A stretch of DNA of 64,000 nucleotides from contig NZ_JAUXSP010000009.1 of NCBI RefSeq assembly GCF_030679875.1, positions 1 through 64,000 on the forward strand, read 5' to 3'. Below the pieces are notes generated by a model. That model searched no databases, had not been told where the DNA came from, and worked only from the letters and a program-made list of their open reading frames with translations. The first letter of the stretch is position 1, and each line of letters starts with the position of its first letter. The stretch is from Phenylobacterium sp. (GTDB lineage: Bacteria; Pseudomonadota; Alphaproteobacteria; Caulobacterales; Caulobacteraceae). Position numbers and translations under genes: made by a program. This document shows positions 47,120-54,183 of this stretch, in pieces.

Positions 47120-47993
47120 CGGCCTCGGTTTGGGGCCGATAGACGCGGGCAATGTGAGAGGAGAGCGCCAGGGGAATCTTGGCGATCTTGGCGCTGGCGG
47201 CTTTGCGGGCGGGCGACTTGCTGGACAGCTTGCACAGGTTCTGGTCGAACCATTCCGCGCCCGCGCCCGCGCCCGCGCCCTTGCGGCCTTCGGCGACTTC
47301 GCGCTCAACGCCGCAATCGCGAGACGTGAACCGCGCGCCTTTGCCTTTGTCAGTTCGGCGCCCGCCATCAAGAGCCGGCACTTTTACAGCCACATGCGCC
47401 TCAACGCTGGCCGTCTGGAACGACCGACCCGATCCGTCGAACCGGAAGCCAGGCACCTTGCGCGCATCGACAACAGTCGGCATGAGCGCGGGGACGTCGC
47501 CCCAGAGGTAGTAGGAGCCGAAGTTCGCAGCGGCGCGGCCGACCCAAGGCTGGGCGCCGCGGACGTTCTCGACGACCATGGGGATGTATCGACCCGCCGC
47601 CTGGCTGGCCTCACGCTGGATGCGGAAGCAGGCGTTGAACAGGGCGTTGAGTTCGTCGAGGGTGCGCGAGCCCTTGTAGCCATCGGGGAACACGTCTTCG
47701 CCGCGCAGAGCCCGCGCGATCTGCTTGGCCCGGGACCAGGGCATGGCCATGTAGGAATATTCAGTGCAGGGCGGGCTGGCGACGATCAGGTCCGCGTCGG
47801 CGCAGGCGGCCCCGTCAAGGTCGAGGATGCTCTTAAGCACCAGCTCGCCGGGATACCGCTCGTCCCCGTACTCATGGGCTTCGATGTCGTAGCCGCGAGC
47901 GCGGTAGCCCTCCTGCAGAAGGCCCTCGGTCCACCCACCAAGGCCACAGCACAGATCAACCGCAAGGGGTTTTGATGTCTCACGCGAAGTCAT
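47112..47993 (-). CDS. DNA cytosine-methyltransferase-like protein
   Basis: 293 codons from MTSRETSKPLAVDLCCGLGG. C5-methyltransferase motifs: I (VDLCCGLGGWTEGLL), IV with the catalytic Cys (VASPPCTEYS), VI (VVENVRG) and a final KIPLALSSHIARVY like motif X. The target-recognition region (residues about 190-260) is short and contains a GAGAGAGA tract from GCGCCC hexamers. It could protect phage DNA from restriction or alter gene expression. Sits between HNH-type genes and small ORFs; bracketed by a 17-bp direct repeat. Confidence 0.8.
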   Translation of the reverse strand: MTSRETSKPLAVDLCCGLGGWTEGLLQEGYRARGYDIEAHEYGDERYPGELVLKSILDLDGAACADADLIVASPPCTEYSYMAMPWSRAKQIARALRGEDVFPDGYKGSRTLDELNALFNACFRIQREASQAAGRYIPMVVENVRGAQPWVGRAAANFGSYYLWGDVPALMPTVVDARKVPGFRFDGSGRSFQTASVEAHVAVKVPALDGGRRTDKGKGARFTSRDCGVEREVAEGRKGAGAGAGAEWFDQNLCKLSSKSPARKAASAKIAKIPLALSSHIARVYRPQTEAAA

Positions 47994-47997
47994 GCCG
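47981..47997. repeat. 17-bp direct repeat, copy 2
   Basis: Same sequence as 47,103-47,119, covering the methyltransferase start codon. Confidence 0.85.
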
Positions 47998-48352
47998 TCA
48001 CCGTCTCTGGGGTGGCGAACAGGTCGATTTGCGGGGCTTTCCGACGGCGAGTCGCGGCGGCGTTGCGCGCGTGGTGCTTGGCGTCGTAGGTCAGGTGGCA
48101 CCGCTGGCACATGGCCCGCAGGTTGGAGCGGTTGCCCGGCTCTCCGCAGTTCTCAGGAACATGGTCGAGGTGCGCGACGGTCAGGACGACGCGCGATCCC
48201 GTCACCGGATGCGGCTTGCCGTTCTCAGCCCGGCAGTCCTCATAGAAGCCCGGCGAGCCTTCGCAGACCCAGCCAGCGGCCTCGCGAACCTCCAGGCTGA
48301 TCGCCTTCCAATCCTTCGGATAGCGAGCGCGGTTCTCAGCGGAGATAGGCAC
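47990..48352 (-). CDS. HNH-type endonuclease-like protein
   Basis: 120 codons. Pattern WVCEGSPGFYEDCRAENGKP ... VAHLDHVPENC, NRSNLRAMCQRCHLTYDAKH: paired CxxC-type zinc ligands with 'AHLDH', 'N..NL...C..CH' of HNH nucleases. Found as free genes in many phages. ATGA overlap with the methyltransferase gene, so the two are co-expressed. Confidence 0.75.
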   Translation of the reverse strand: MPISAENRARYPKDWKAISLEVREAAGWVCEGSPGFYEDCRAENGKPHPVTGSRVVLTVAHLDHVPENCGEPGNRSNLRAMCQRCHLTYDAKHHARNAAATRRRKAPQIDLFATPETVTA

Positions 48353-48706
48353 CTACACCCCCCCCACTTCACGAGGGGCGGGAACACGACGGGGCTCCTC
48401 GTAGCTGGTAGAGGTCTCAAGCCATTCGGAGATGTCGGGGAGCTTGCGGAAATGCTCGATCAGCCATCCGCCAAGATCGCCGTTCCAGGCGGTCCAATGC
48501 GTCTCCGGCTCGACGAGGATCAGACCGCACGCCGGGATGCTAATGCCAGTGTTGAAATGGTCTCGGTCGCGGACCTCAAGGACGGTGTAGATGCGCCCGG
48601 CGACGATCCGCGCGGGCTCAACATCACCAACCTTGGCGAAGCTATCCGGCGAGCGAGCGTCAACGTCGCGGATTGCCTGCACGCGATCACCCGGCCCGAT
48701 ATCCAT
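48353..48706 (-). CDS. Hypothetical protein
   Basis: 117 codons, start MDIGPGDRVQAIRDVDARSP. The N-terminal half is an SH3-like beta barrel by pattern (GDRVQAI ... IVAGRIYTVLEVRDRD ... GLILVEPE), as in many small phage proteins. The rest is unrecognised. Confidence 0.5.
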   Translation of the reverse strand: MDIGPGDRVQAIRDVDARSPDSFAKVGDVEPARIVAGRIYTVLEVRDRDHFNTGISIPACGLILVEPETHWTAWNGDLGGWLIEHFRKLPDISEWLETSTSYEEPRRVPAPREVGGV

Positions 48707-48708
48707 GG

Positions 48709-48749
48709 TCAGGCGGCCTCTTGTTTGGAGGGGGGAGAGGGCTTGGCGG
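48709..48749. repeat. 41-bp direct repeat, copy 1
   Basis: Matches 49,858-49,898 with one mismatch (position 27). Encodes the C-terminal residues and stop of the gene it lies in. Confidence 0.85.
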
Positions 48750-49167
48750 CGAGAACTTCGGCTTCAAGGGCGTCGGCGTGAGCGAGGCGGGCCTTGGCGG
48801 ACTTCCGCAGCGTCTCGACGTTCCACTGGCGCTCGTCGGCAGTGAGAGCCGCGCGCAGCTTGTACATCGGCTCGGCGCCCGACTTCCGAGGGATTGGATA
48901 GCGGGTTTGCAGGTGGCCGGAGAACAGAACGCCTTGGTGCGCCTCGCTCTCGTCGCTCTCGGAATTGTAGCGACCGGACAGCACGCCGCGCGCGATCTGC
49001 TTCAGCCCCTCAAGGCTGGCGTGCGCGATTTCGGGCGCCAGGGACGCGCCCCCGCTGTAGCGGGCCTGTAGGATGAGGGCGAGCGACGTGGGCGAAACGA
49101 TGTCAGGGCCATCACCGTCGCCTAGCAGGGCGTGGCAGTCGGTGCGGATACGCTCATACAGGCTCAT
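48709..49167 (-). CDS. Hypothetical protein, repeat-encoded C-terminus
   Basis: 152 codons from MSLYERIRTDCHALLGDGDG. Middle helical part (ETLRKSAKARLAHADALEAE). The last residues KPSPPSKQEAA are encoded by the 41-bp repeat and are nearly identical to the end of the Cro-like protein at 49,858. Overlaps the upstream gene by 14 bases. Confidence 0.5.
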   Translation of the reverse strand: MSLYERIRTDCHALLGDGDGPDIVSPTSLALILQARYSGGASLAPEIAHASLEGLKQIARGVLSGRYNSESDESEAHQGVLFSGHLQTRYPIPRKSGAEPMYKLRAALTADERQWNVETLRKSAKARLAHADALEAEVLAAKPSPPSKQEAA

Positions 49168-49858
49168 GTTCGGCCTCCAGGCTGTTGAGGAAATCAGCGA
49201 CCAGCGGCGCAAGGCGCAGCACGTCTGCGCGCATGGCGTCGGTCATCTGACGCAGCAGGCGGGACGGGTCGGCGCTGAAGTAGCCATCGCGCTCGAAGTC
49301 GCGCAGCCGCCCCCAGAGCCACAGCGCATCGTCAGGGACGCGCGGCGCAGGCGTCGGCTCTCTCACCGTGGCGCGGGCGATGACGCCTTTTGTGGACGGC
49401 TTCTCGGGGGCCTTCAGCGCCCGCTCAAAGTCGGCCTCGGGGATGTTTGCCAAGGCCTGGAACTTGTGCGCGGTCTGCCGGGAAATGCCGTGTTCGTAGA
49501 GCGCCGACGCATAGGGCGACGGGCCTTTCGGCATGGCTTGTTCGGAAATCGAACGCGTATCCTCGGGGGACGCGTTCACCGCCCGCGCAAGTCCGCTGGC
49601 CCGGCCCGCGTCGGCATGATCGGCCCGCGCCAAATCCTTCAGAAGCTCGCCCACCCGGCGCTCGGCCCGCAGGCGGACGTTCGCCGCTTCACGCTCGGCG
49701 TCCAGGTTGCGGGCCTGCCGGTAATAGGCTTCCAGCGCCAGGGCCTTGTCGCGAATGTCTTTCGCCTCATCGACGGCGACGCACTCCGCGATGGCGCTGC
49801 ACATGCGCTCGTAAAGGGCGAGGCCGGGCGCGGTCTGAATGACGGCGGGCGCGCCCAT
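49154..49858 (-). CDS. Helical protein of phage early region
   Basis: 234 codons. Residues 20-110 (DEAKDIRDKALALEAYYRQA, LDAEREAANVRLRAERRVGE, LLKDL) match a group of proteins common in phage and island early regions that resemble plasmid partition-associated helicals; GISRQTAHKFQALANIPEAD follows as an HTH. Function unknown. The stop lies in the next gene, the start overlaps Cro's stop. Confidence 0.55.
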   Translation of the reverse strand: MGAPAVIQTAPGLALYERMCSAIAECVAVDEAKDIRDKALALEAYYRQARNLDAEREAANVRLRAERRVGELLKDLARADHADAGRASGLARAVNASPEDTRSISEQAMPKGPSPYASALYEHGISRQTAHKFQALANIPEADFERALKAPEKPSTKGVIARATVREPTPAPRVPDDALWLWGRLRDFERDGYFSADPSRLLRQMTDAMRADVLRLAPLVADFLNSLEAEHEPV

Positions 49859-49898
49859 CAGGCGGCCTCTTGTTTGGAGGGGGAAGAGGGCTTGGCGG
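49858..49898. repeat. 41-bp direct repeat, copy 2
   Basis: Encodes the C-terminal end (SPSKQEAA) and stop of the Cro-like gene. See 48,709-48,749. Confidence 0.85.
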
Positions 49899-50106
49899 GC
49901 TTCAGCGGCACGCCAGGGGGCAACAGCTCGTCAACGGTGACGACAACACCACGCTTCCCGGCCTCCTGGATCAGGGCGGCCCAATGCTTGGCGGGAACGC
50001 GGTTTCCGATGCCCCAACGCTGCACCGCAGAGCGGTCCAAACCGAGCCATTCGGCGACGACCCGGTTGCCGCCGCAGCGCGAGATGATTTGTCGAACCGT
50101 TGTCAT
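49858..50106 (-). CDS. Cro-like repressor of the prophage
   Basis: 82 codons from MTTVRQIISRCGGNRVVAEW. The first 45 residues form a Cro/YdaS-type HTH (GGNRVVAEWLGLDRSAVQRW, GIGNRVPAKHW). Divergent from the CI-like gene. Its transcript would start only a few bases upstream of the ATG, so it may be translated as a nearly leaderless message. First gene of the leftward lytic operon. Confidence 0.75.
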   Translation of the reverse strand: MTTVRQIISRCGGNRVVAEWLGLDRSAVQRWGIGNRVPAKHWAALIQEAGKRGVVVTVDELLPPGVPLKPAKPSSPSKQEAA

Positions 50107-50114
50107 GGCCCCAA

Positions 50115-50143
50115 ATCTATGCGCTTTTCTCATATGCCGTCAA
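50115..50143 (-). promoter_or_regulatory. Leftward lytic promoter with operator in spacer
   Basis: Minus strand TTGACG (50,143-50,138), 17-bp spacer, ATAGAT (50,120-50,115). The spacer and -10 overlap an operator of 21 bases (50,116-50,136) shared with the rightward promoter (18 of 21 identical to 51,319-51,339). A perfect palindrome CGCATATGCG follows at 50,147. Confidence 0.7.
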
Positions 50144-50216
50144 GCACGCATATGCGATGCCCTATGAGAATTCCGCTCTAGCCGGGTTGCGGCAATTTGC
50201 GCTTTACCGCTTTTCT

Positions 50217-50858
50217 ATGGAAGCACCTTGGCTGAAATCAGAGCTGGAGAAGCCCGGTCGCTCTCAGGCCGCGCTCGCAAGATTCCTTGGAATTGAGCAA
50301 TCTAAGGTCAACCGCATGTGCAATGGCGGTCGGCAGATAAAGGCCAAGGAAGCCGAGGGCATTCGAGCCTATCTCGCCGCAACGGCGCAGTCTGGTGAAC
50401 ATGGCACTAATAATGCCACTAGACAGACGCCCACCGCCCGCCTGAAGGTGGTAGGCATAGTTGAAGCGGGGAGTTGGCGTGAAGTGGCTTACGCTGAAGA
50501 GATTGACCCTCCAACACTTGATGCGCCAACCCCTCTTGTTGAGAGCGGGGCTTTCGCGCTTCGCGTTGTCGGCCCCAGCATGGACCGATTGTATCGGGAG
50601 GGAACGTATATCGTCGTGCTGCCGTGGCAGGGCGGGGATCTGCCAGTTGGACGGCGGGTCGTGGTTGAGCGCGAAAAGCCCGACGGGACAGTCGAGACAA
50701 CCGTAAAGGACTTGGTTCGCGGAGAGGATGGCGAGCTGGAGCTTTGGCCCCGCTCAAGCCATCCGGCACACCAAGCCCCCATCCCCTATAAGGACGTTGA
50801 CGGGGTGACGGTTCGCCTGGTTGGCCGCGTCACCCACGCCATCATCCCCGAGGACTAG
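50217..50858 (+). CDS. CI-like repressor with S24 peptidase domain
   Basis: 213 codons from MEAPWLKSELEKPGRSQAAL; an upstream ATG (MPYENS) at 50,160 lies within the control region and is less likely. HTH at about 10-40 (RSQAALARFLGIEQSKVNRM). S24 domain: Ala-Gly cleavage-like IVEAGSWRE, the Ser in VVGPSMDRLY, Lys in ETTVKDLV. It would keep the prophage silent and be inactivated by RecA. Confidence 0.85.
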   Translation: MEAPWLKSELEKPGRSQAALARFLGIEQSKVNRMCNGGRQIKAKEAEGIRAYLAATAQSGEHGTNNATRQTPTARLKVVGIVEAGSWREVAYAEEIDPPTLDAPTPLVESGAFALRVVGPSMDRLYREGTYIVVLPWQGGDLPVGRRVVVEREKPDGTVETTVKDLVRGEDGELELWPRSSHPAHQAPIPYKDVDGVTVRLVGRVTHAIIPED

Positions 50859-51244
50859 TTACAGACTCGCGCGTAGCCCTTGCCGATGCAGGTTGTGCCG
50901 TCGCTGCTGATGTAGGAGCCGGTCTGGCTGTTATACTGCCAGAGGTTCCCGCTCGCATCGGTCCCGCGCATATTGCCGTTCGGATCTACGCGCGTGGTCC
51001 ACGTCGAGCCGGTGTTTAGGTTAGACCCGCGGACGGTCGTGCTGCCGCCATAGCTCGGCGTCGTGCGGTACACATTCCCGGACTGATAATCGTAGGTTGT
51101 CTGCGGCGCGCGGTAGGGAGCTGGCGCTTCATAGCCGCCGTATGTCGGGATTTCTGGCGGGCTCGGGACCATAGGCACCCATTGAGCCGACGCCACGGCT
51201 GGCGCTAGCGCGGCCAACAAAACTCCAATCAGAAGTGATCGCAT
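50855..51244 (-). CDS. Secreted protein beside the repressor
   Basis: 129 codons from MRSLLIGVLLAALAPAVASA with a GAGGGAAC site. Signal peptide cut after ASA, then a Tyr/Pro/Gly/Ser/Thr-rich mature chain (YGGYEAPAPYRAP, YGGSTTVRGSNLNTGS) and a C-terminal Cys pair (CIGKGYARVC). Converges on the repressor gene with a 4-base overlap. Position suggests expression in the lysogen and possible lysogenic conversion. Family not recognised. Confidence 0.65.
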   Translation of the reverse strand: MRSLLIGVLLAALAPAVASAQWVPMVPSPPEIPTYGGYEAPAPYRAPQTTYDYQSGNVYRTTPSYGGSTTVRGSNLNTGSTWTTRVDPNGNMRGTDASGNLWQYNSQTGSYISSDGTTCIGKGYARVCN

Positions 51245-51312
51245 GTCGTTCCCTCCGGTGAGGAGGCGACAATGCAGCACGCCGCTCATATGCGTCTTGT
51301 GCGTTTTTCGCA

Positions 51313-51341
51313 TTGACGTCTATGCGATCTTCTCATACGTT
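51313..51341 (+). promoter_or_regulatory. Rightward lytic promoter with operator in spacer
   Basis: TTGACG (51,313-51,318), 17-bp spacer, TACGTT. The operator 51,319-51,339 matches that of the leftward promoter. CTCATATGCG at 51,285 is another half-site. Drives the recombination operon starting at 51,384. Confidence 0.65.
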
Positions 51342-51383
51342 ATCCCCATCAGCCGCACACAGCGGCAAGGATGGAGAGCCGAG

Positions 51384-51860
51384 ATGGCCGCGTTACCCAA
51401 AGACATCACTCACGCCGAAGCCATGGCCGCCTTCAAGGCGCTGGTGGGACAAATGGGCGCTGGCGCTGACCTTTCGGTCGGCCTGGACATGGGCCGCTAC
51501 GGCAAGCCTAGCGGCGTTCTTCGCGCGACCTTCTGGCCGAACGGCCTCACCGCTTCCACCGGCCGTACGCAGTTCGGCGTTGCTGCCGACTCCTACCGCG
51601 AACTCCTCGCCGCCTCCGAAGCGGCTTGGGCCGAACGTTCAGACCTGCACGCCACCAACACCATCCGCGAGATGGCTCTGGCCATCATCAGCATCACCGC
51701 CGACCTCGGCGAATGCACTGACGCCGCCCTGCGCGCCAAGTTCGATGGCGCCGACGTGACCCGCTACGGCGACCGCGCCTGCGAAGCCGCCACTGAGATG
51801 GCGAGCAACGGCCCCTTCAGCATCGTGAAGCTGTCGGGCGCGAACGACATCGCCGCCTAA
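51384..51860 (+). CDS. Hypothetical protein, first gene of right operon
   Basis: 158 codons from MAALPKDITHAEAMAAFKAL, with GGAGAG upstream. Alpha-beta protein, Ala-rich; residues 50-90 (GVLRATFWPNGLTASTGRTQ) beta. No family recognised. A second copy of the operator lies 45 bases upstream. Confidence 0.6.
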   Translation: MAALPKDITHAEAMAAFKALVGQMGAGADLSVGLDMGRYGKPSGVLRATFWPNGLTASTGRTQFGVAADSYRELLAASEAAWAERSDLHATNTIREMALAIISITADLGECTDAALRAKFDGADVTRYGDRACEAATEMASNGPFSIVKLSGANDIAA

Positions 51861-51887
51861 CAACCCCCAACGGATGGAGAGCGCCTG

Positions 51888-52130
51888 ATGGCCGCTACCC
51901 TTATCAGCACCACGGATCGCTTCGACGCCGGCCTCCTCGGCTACGAGCGCGCCTGCAACCCCCGTGAAGACGGCGAGGGCCTGATCATCACCCTGGACGA
52001 CGGCTTCCCCCTCTCAATCACGCTCCTCGGTCCTGAGGGCGAAATCACTCTGTCCGGCAAGGCTGAGGTTCGGGAGGTCGCAAACACCCTCCTGTCGGCT
52101 CTGCGGGCTGCTGAAAAGGTGGCGGCGTAG
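51888..52130 (+). CDS. Small hypothetical protein
   Basis: 80 codons; beta-rich (GLIITLDDGFPLSITLLGPE) then a C-terminal helix. Ribosome site GGAGAG upstream. Function unknown. Confidence 0.55.
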   Translation: MAATLISTTDRFDAGLLGYERACNPREDGEGLIITLDDGFPLSITLLGPEGEITLSGKAEVREVANTLLSALRAAEKVAA

Positions 52131-52132
52131 TC

Positions 52133-52504
52133 ATGGATAAGCTGATCTTCGAACCTCACAACGGCTACGGCTCCACCATCGACGGCGAGCCCCTTCCGTT
52201 CGGCTACCTCAGCAAGGCCACGCCCGTCCCGCAGCCCGTGTTCGAGTTGTCGCCGGTCACTGGCGGGTCCGTCGAGGAACTGACCGCCTACGCCCTCGCC
52301 GCAGCATCCGCACCCGCCCTACTGGAGGCGCTGAAGGCCATTGTCGAGGAGTTCGGCGGGACCATCGAGCAGTACCACAAGATCGGCCCTGACTACACGC
52401 TCTCGGCCGGGACGGAGGTCTTTGAGGTCTCCACCATCCTTGACCGCGAGCCGCTGATCGAAGCCGCCCGCGCCGCCATCTTTCAAGCAGAGGGGGGCGA
52501 GTAG
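52133..52504 (+). CDS. Hypothetical protein
   Basis: 123 codons starting MDKLIFEPHNGYGSTIDGEP two bases after the previous gene. Helix ALLEALKAIVEEFGGTIEQY then a short beta end and helix. Common look in phage early regions, function unknown. Confidence 0.55.
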   Translation: MDKLIFEPHNGYGSTIDGEPLPFGYLSKATPVPQPVFELSPVTGGSVEELTAYALAAASAPALLEALKAIVEEFGGTIEQYHKIGPDYTLSAGTEVFEVSTILDREPLIEAARAAIFQAEGGE

Positions 52505-52687
52505 ATGGAAACCTACCGCGACTGGATCATCCATCCTACCGACCCCGTCCCGCCCATCCTCGGCTGGCAGAGGTTCGCCTGGACCTACACCCACAAGGAC
52601 TACGACGGCCCGGAAGACAACCGCTGCGGATGCGCGGAGAGCCCGGAAGCCTGCCGTGACGCCATTGACGACATGGAGGACTGCTAA
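52505..52687 (+). CDS. Small hypothetical protein (60 aa)
   Basis: METYRDWIIHPTDPVPPILG, then WTYTHKDYDGPEDNRCGCAE and DAIDDMEDC. It begins directly after the previous stop and overlaps the next start. Beta-helix pattern like small phage proteins of unknown function. Confidence 0.55.
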   Translation: METYRDWIIHPTDPVPPILGWQRFAWTYTHKDYDGPEDNRCGCAESPEACRDAIDDMEDC

Positions 52688-52920
52688 TGCGCGGCTCCCT
52701 CGCTGACTACGACACCCTCGCCGGCCGTCTTGCCGATTACGAATGGTCAGACCCTGAGAGCGAGGCTCACGAAGCCATCCTGTTGAGCCTGATCGAAGTG
52801 GCCCTGCGTTGCGGCTTCCGTCCCGGTCCTGGGCAAGCGGTTTCGTCCTGGGCTCACAACCGCCTGCGGACCCTTCGCGGCAATTCAGACCCCTCATTCT
52901 CATGGGAGCGTGCAGCGTGA
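52687..52920 (+). CDS. Small hypothetical protein
   Basis: 77 codons, acidic helical start (DTLAGRLADYEWSDPESEAH). Overlaps neighbours by one and four bases. No family recognised. Confidence 0.5.
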   Translation: MRGSLADYDTLAGRLADYEWSDPESEAHEAILLSLIEVALRCGFRPGPGQAVSSWAHNRLRTLRGNSDPSFSWERAA

Positions 52921-53168
52921 CCGAAGACGAAGCGAAGACCAAGGCCTGCTTCAAAGCGGCCACGTTCGGCGGCTCTCAGCAACTTGCCGATGGTCCCGGC
53001 CCCAACTGCATCGGCGCGGCCTGCATGGCTTGGCGCGTCCGCCATCAGTGGCTCGACAACGCACAGCAGGAACCCGATTGGGTTTCCTACCTGCCCTACG
53101 GCTTTGAGCCGGGGCCGGGACAGGAGCGAGACGACGGCTACTGCGGCCTAGCGGGTCCAGTCCAATGA
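52917..53168 (+). CDS. Small hypothetical protein (GTG start)
   Basis: 83 codons from GTG overlapping the previous stop. TEDEAKTKACFKAATFGGSQ, CIGAACMAWRVRHQ, DDGYCGLAGPVQ: Cys-rich, the pattern C..AAC..W....D.GYCGLAG is frequent in small phage proteins, possibly metal-binding. Confidence 0.55.
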   Translation: MTEDEAKTKACFKAATFGGSQQLADGPGPNCIGAACMAWRVRHQWLDNAQQEPDWVSYLPYGFEPGPGQERDDGYCGLAGPVQ

Positions 53169-53263
53169 CCCTCCTCCCCTGGACCCTACGCGAGGCCGAA
53201 CGTCTGGCCTTTGTCGCAACCCTTCTGGTGTTCGCTCTGGTGTTGGCGGGGGTGTGGTCGTGA
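53165..53263 (+). CDS. Single-helix membrane peptide (32 aa)
   Basis: MTLLPWTLREAERLAFVATL then a hydrophobic end to WS. Overlaps the previous stop (ATGA) and the next start (GTGA), so it is a coupled gene despite its size. Function unknown. Confidence 0.45.
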   Translation: MTLLPWTLREAERLAFVATLLVFALVLAGVWS

Positions 53264-53580
53264 GCGCCCGCGTTGAGAAAGCTTTGCTGGAATTAGCCGC
53301 CGCCGTCCGCGAGGAGGTCGCCGCTATACCCGAGGGCGTTGGTTCTCTTGGCGAGGAACTTTACCGCGCCCGCGAGACCGCCCGGCTGAGCCTTCAAGAG
53401 GTCGCCGACCGGAGCGGCTTCACCAAATCCCACGTCTGGGAACTTGAGCAAGGCCGGTCCCGCAACCCCACCGTTCGCGCCATCGCCAACCTGTCGGCGG
53501 CTTTGGGCGTCCCGTTTCACCGGCTGGCAGAGGCGGCCTTGAACAGCCTGCCGTCCCCCACCCCAAACAAGGAGGCCTGA
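53260..53580 (+). CDS. XRE-family HTH regulator
   Basis: GTG start, 106 codons. HTH_3 domain at residues about 34-90: LYRARETARLSLQEVADRSG, FTKSHVWELEQGRSRNPTVR, AIANLSAALGVPFHRLAEAA. Probably a second transcription regulator of the right operon. Coupled to the small membrane gene by overlap. Confidence 0.85.
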   Translation: MSARVEKALLELAAAVREEVAAIPEGVGSLGEELYRARETARLSLQEVADRSGFTKSHVWELEQGRSRNPTVRAIANLSAALGVPFHRLAEAALNSLPSPTPNKEA

Positions 53581-53582
53581 CC

Positions 53583-53858
53583 ATGGCCCAATCCCCGAAG
53601 ACCAGCCTGCAGATCGTCCGCCCGGCGCCCGAGACCGTCACCGACCGGATCAAGGCCCTGCAATCGCAGATGACCGGCCTCGCCGCTCAACAGTCGGCCG
53701 AACTCCGCGCCGCCATGCTGGAGGCCCAACGCATCGCCGCCGACGTGGCGAACTGCCCAGCCCACCCGCCTGGGGTCCGCGACCTCGCCCGGCGCTTGAG
53801 CGACGACCTCGCGAACACGGCACAGACCATCGACGCCATCATGGCGAGGGCCGGCTGA
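53583..53858 (+). CDS. Small helical protein
   Basis: 91 codons, Ala/Gln-rich coiled-coil (RIKALQSQMTGLAAQQSAEL). Follows the HTH gene by two bases. Function unknown. Confidence 0.55.
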   Translation: MAQSPKTSLQIVRPAPETVTDRIKALQSQMTGLAAQQSAELRAAMLEAQRIAADVANCPAHPPGVRDLARRLSDDLANTAQTIDAIMARAG

Positions 53859-53965
53859 TGCGCCTCGCCATCGGCTTTGCCGCCTACGCCCTGTTCTTCC
53901 TGATCGTCGGCCTGGCTGTCGGCTTCATGTTCGACGTCGGGGCCTGGATTGGGGGGATGCTGTGA
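53858..53965 (+). CDS. Membrane peptide (35 aa)
   Basis: MRLAIGFAAYALFFLIVGLA then VGFMFDVGAWIGGML, mostly one long hydrophobic helix. TGATG junctions at both ends. Function unknown. Confidence 0.45.
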   Translation: MRLAIGFAAYALFFLIVGLAVGFMFDVGAWIGGML

Positions 53966-54183
53966 TGCGCCTCTCGCAAGACAACGAGGCTCGCTACCAA
54001 GCCGCCCTCTCCAGGGTCGTCCAGCGGGCCAATCTCGCCCACCAGGCCCCAGACCTTGCCGAGGCCATGCAGCGCCTAACAAGCGCCCGTGACGCCATCT
54101 TACAGGCCCAAATGCTCATCCGGCAGATCGAAGACGAGATGCGGTTCGCCGGGTCGAAAGCACACGAGGAGATTGCAGCGTGA
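53965..54183 (+). CDS. Small helical protein
   Basis: 72 codons from MRLSQDNEARYQAALSRVVQ, a long amphipathic helix. GTG three bases earlier is also possible. The stop overlaps the Rad52-type gene start. May be an accessory to recombination. Confidence 0.5.
   Translation: MRLSQDNEARYQAALSRVVQRANLAHQAPDLAEAMQRLTSARDAILQAQMLIRQIEDEMRFAGSKAHEEIAA

Noticed and set aside
47022-47975. 317-residue frame opposite the DNA methyltransferase
   Set aside because: Antisense shadow; the minus strand has methyltransferase motifs I, IV and VI.
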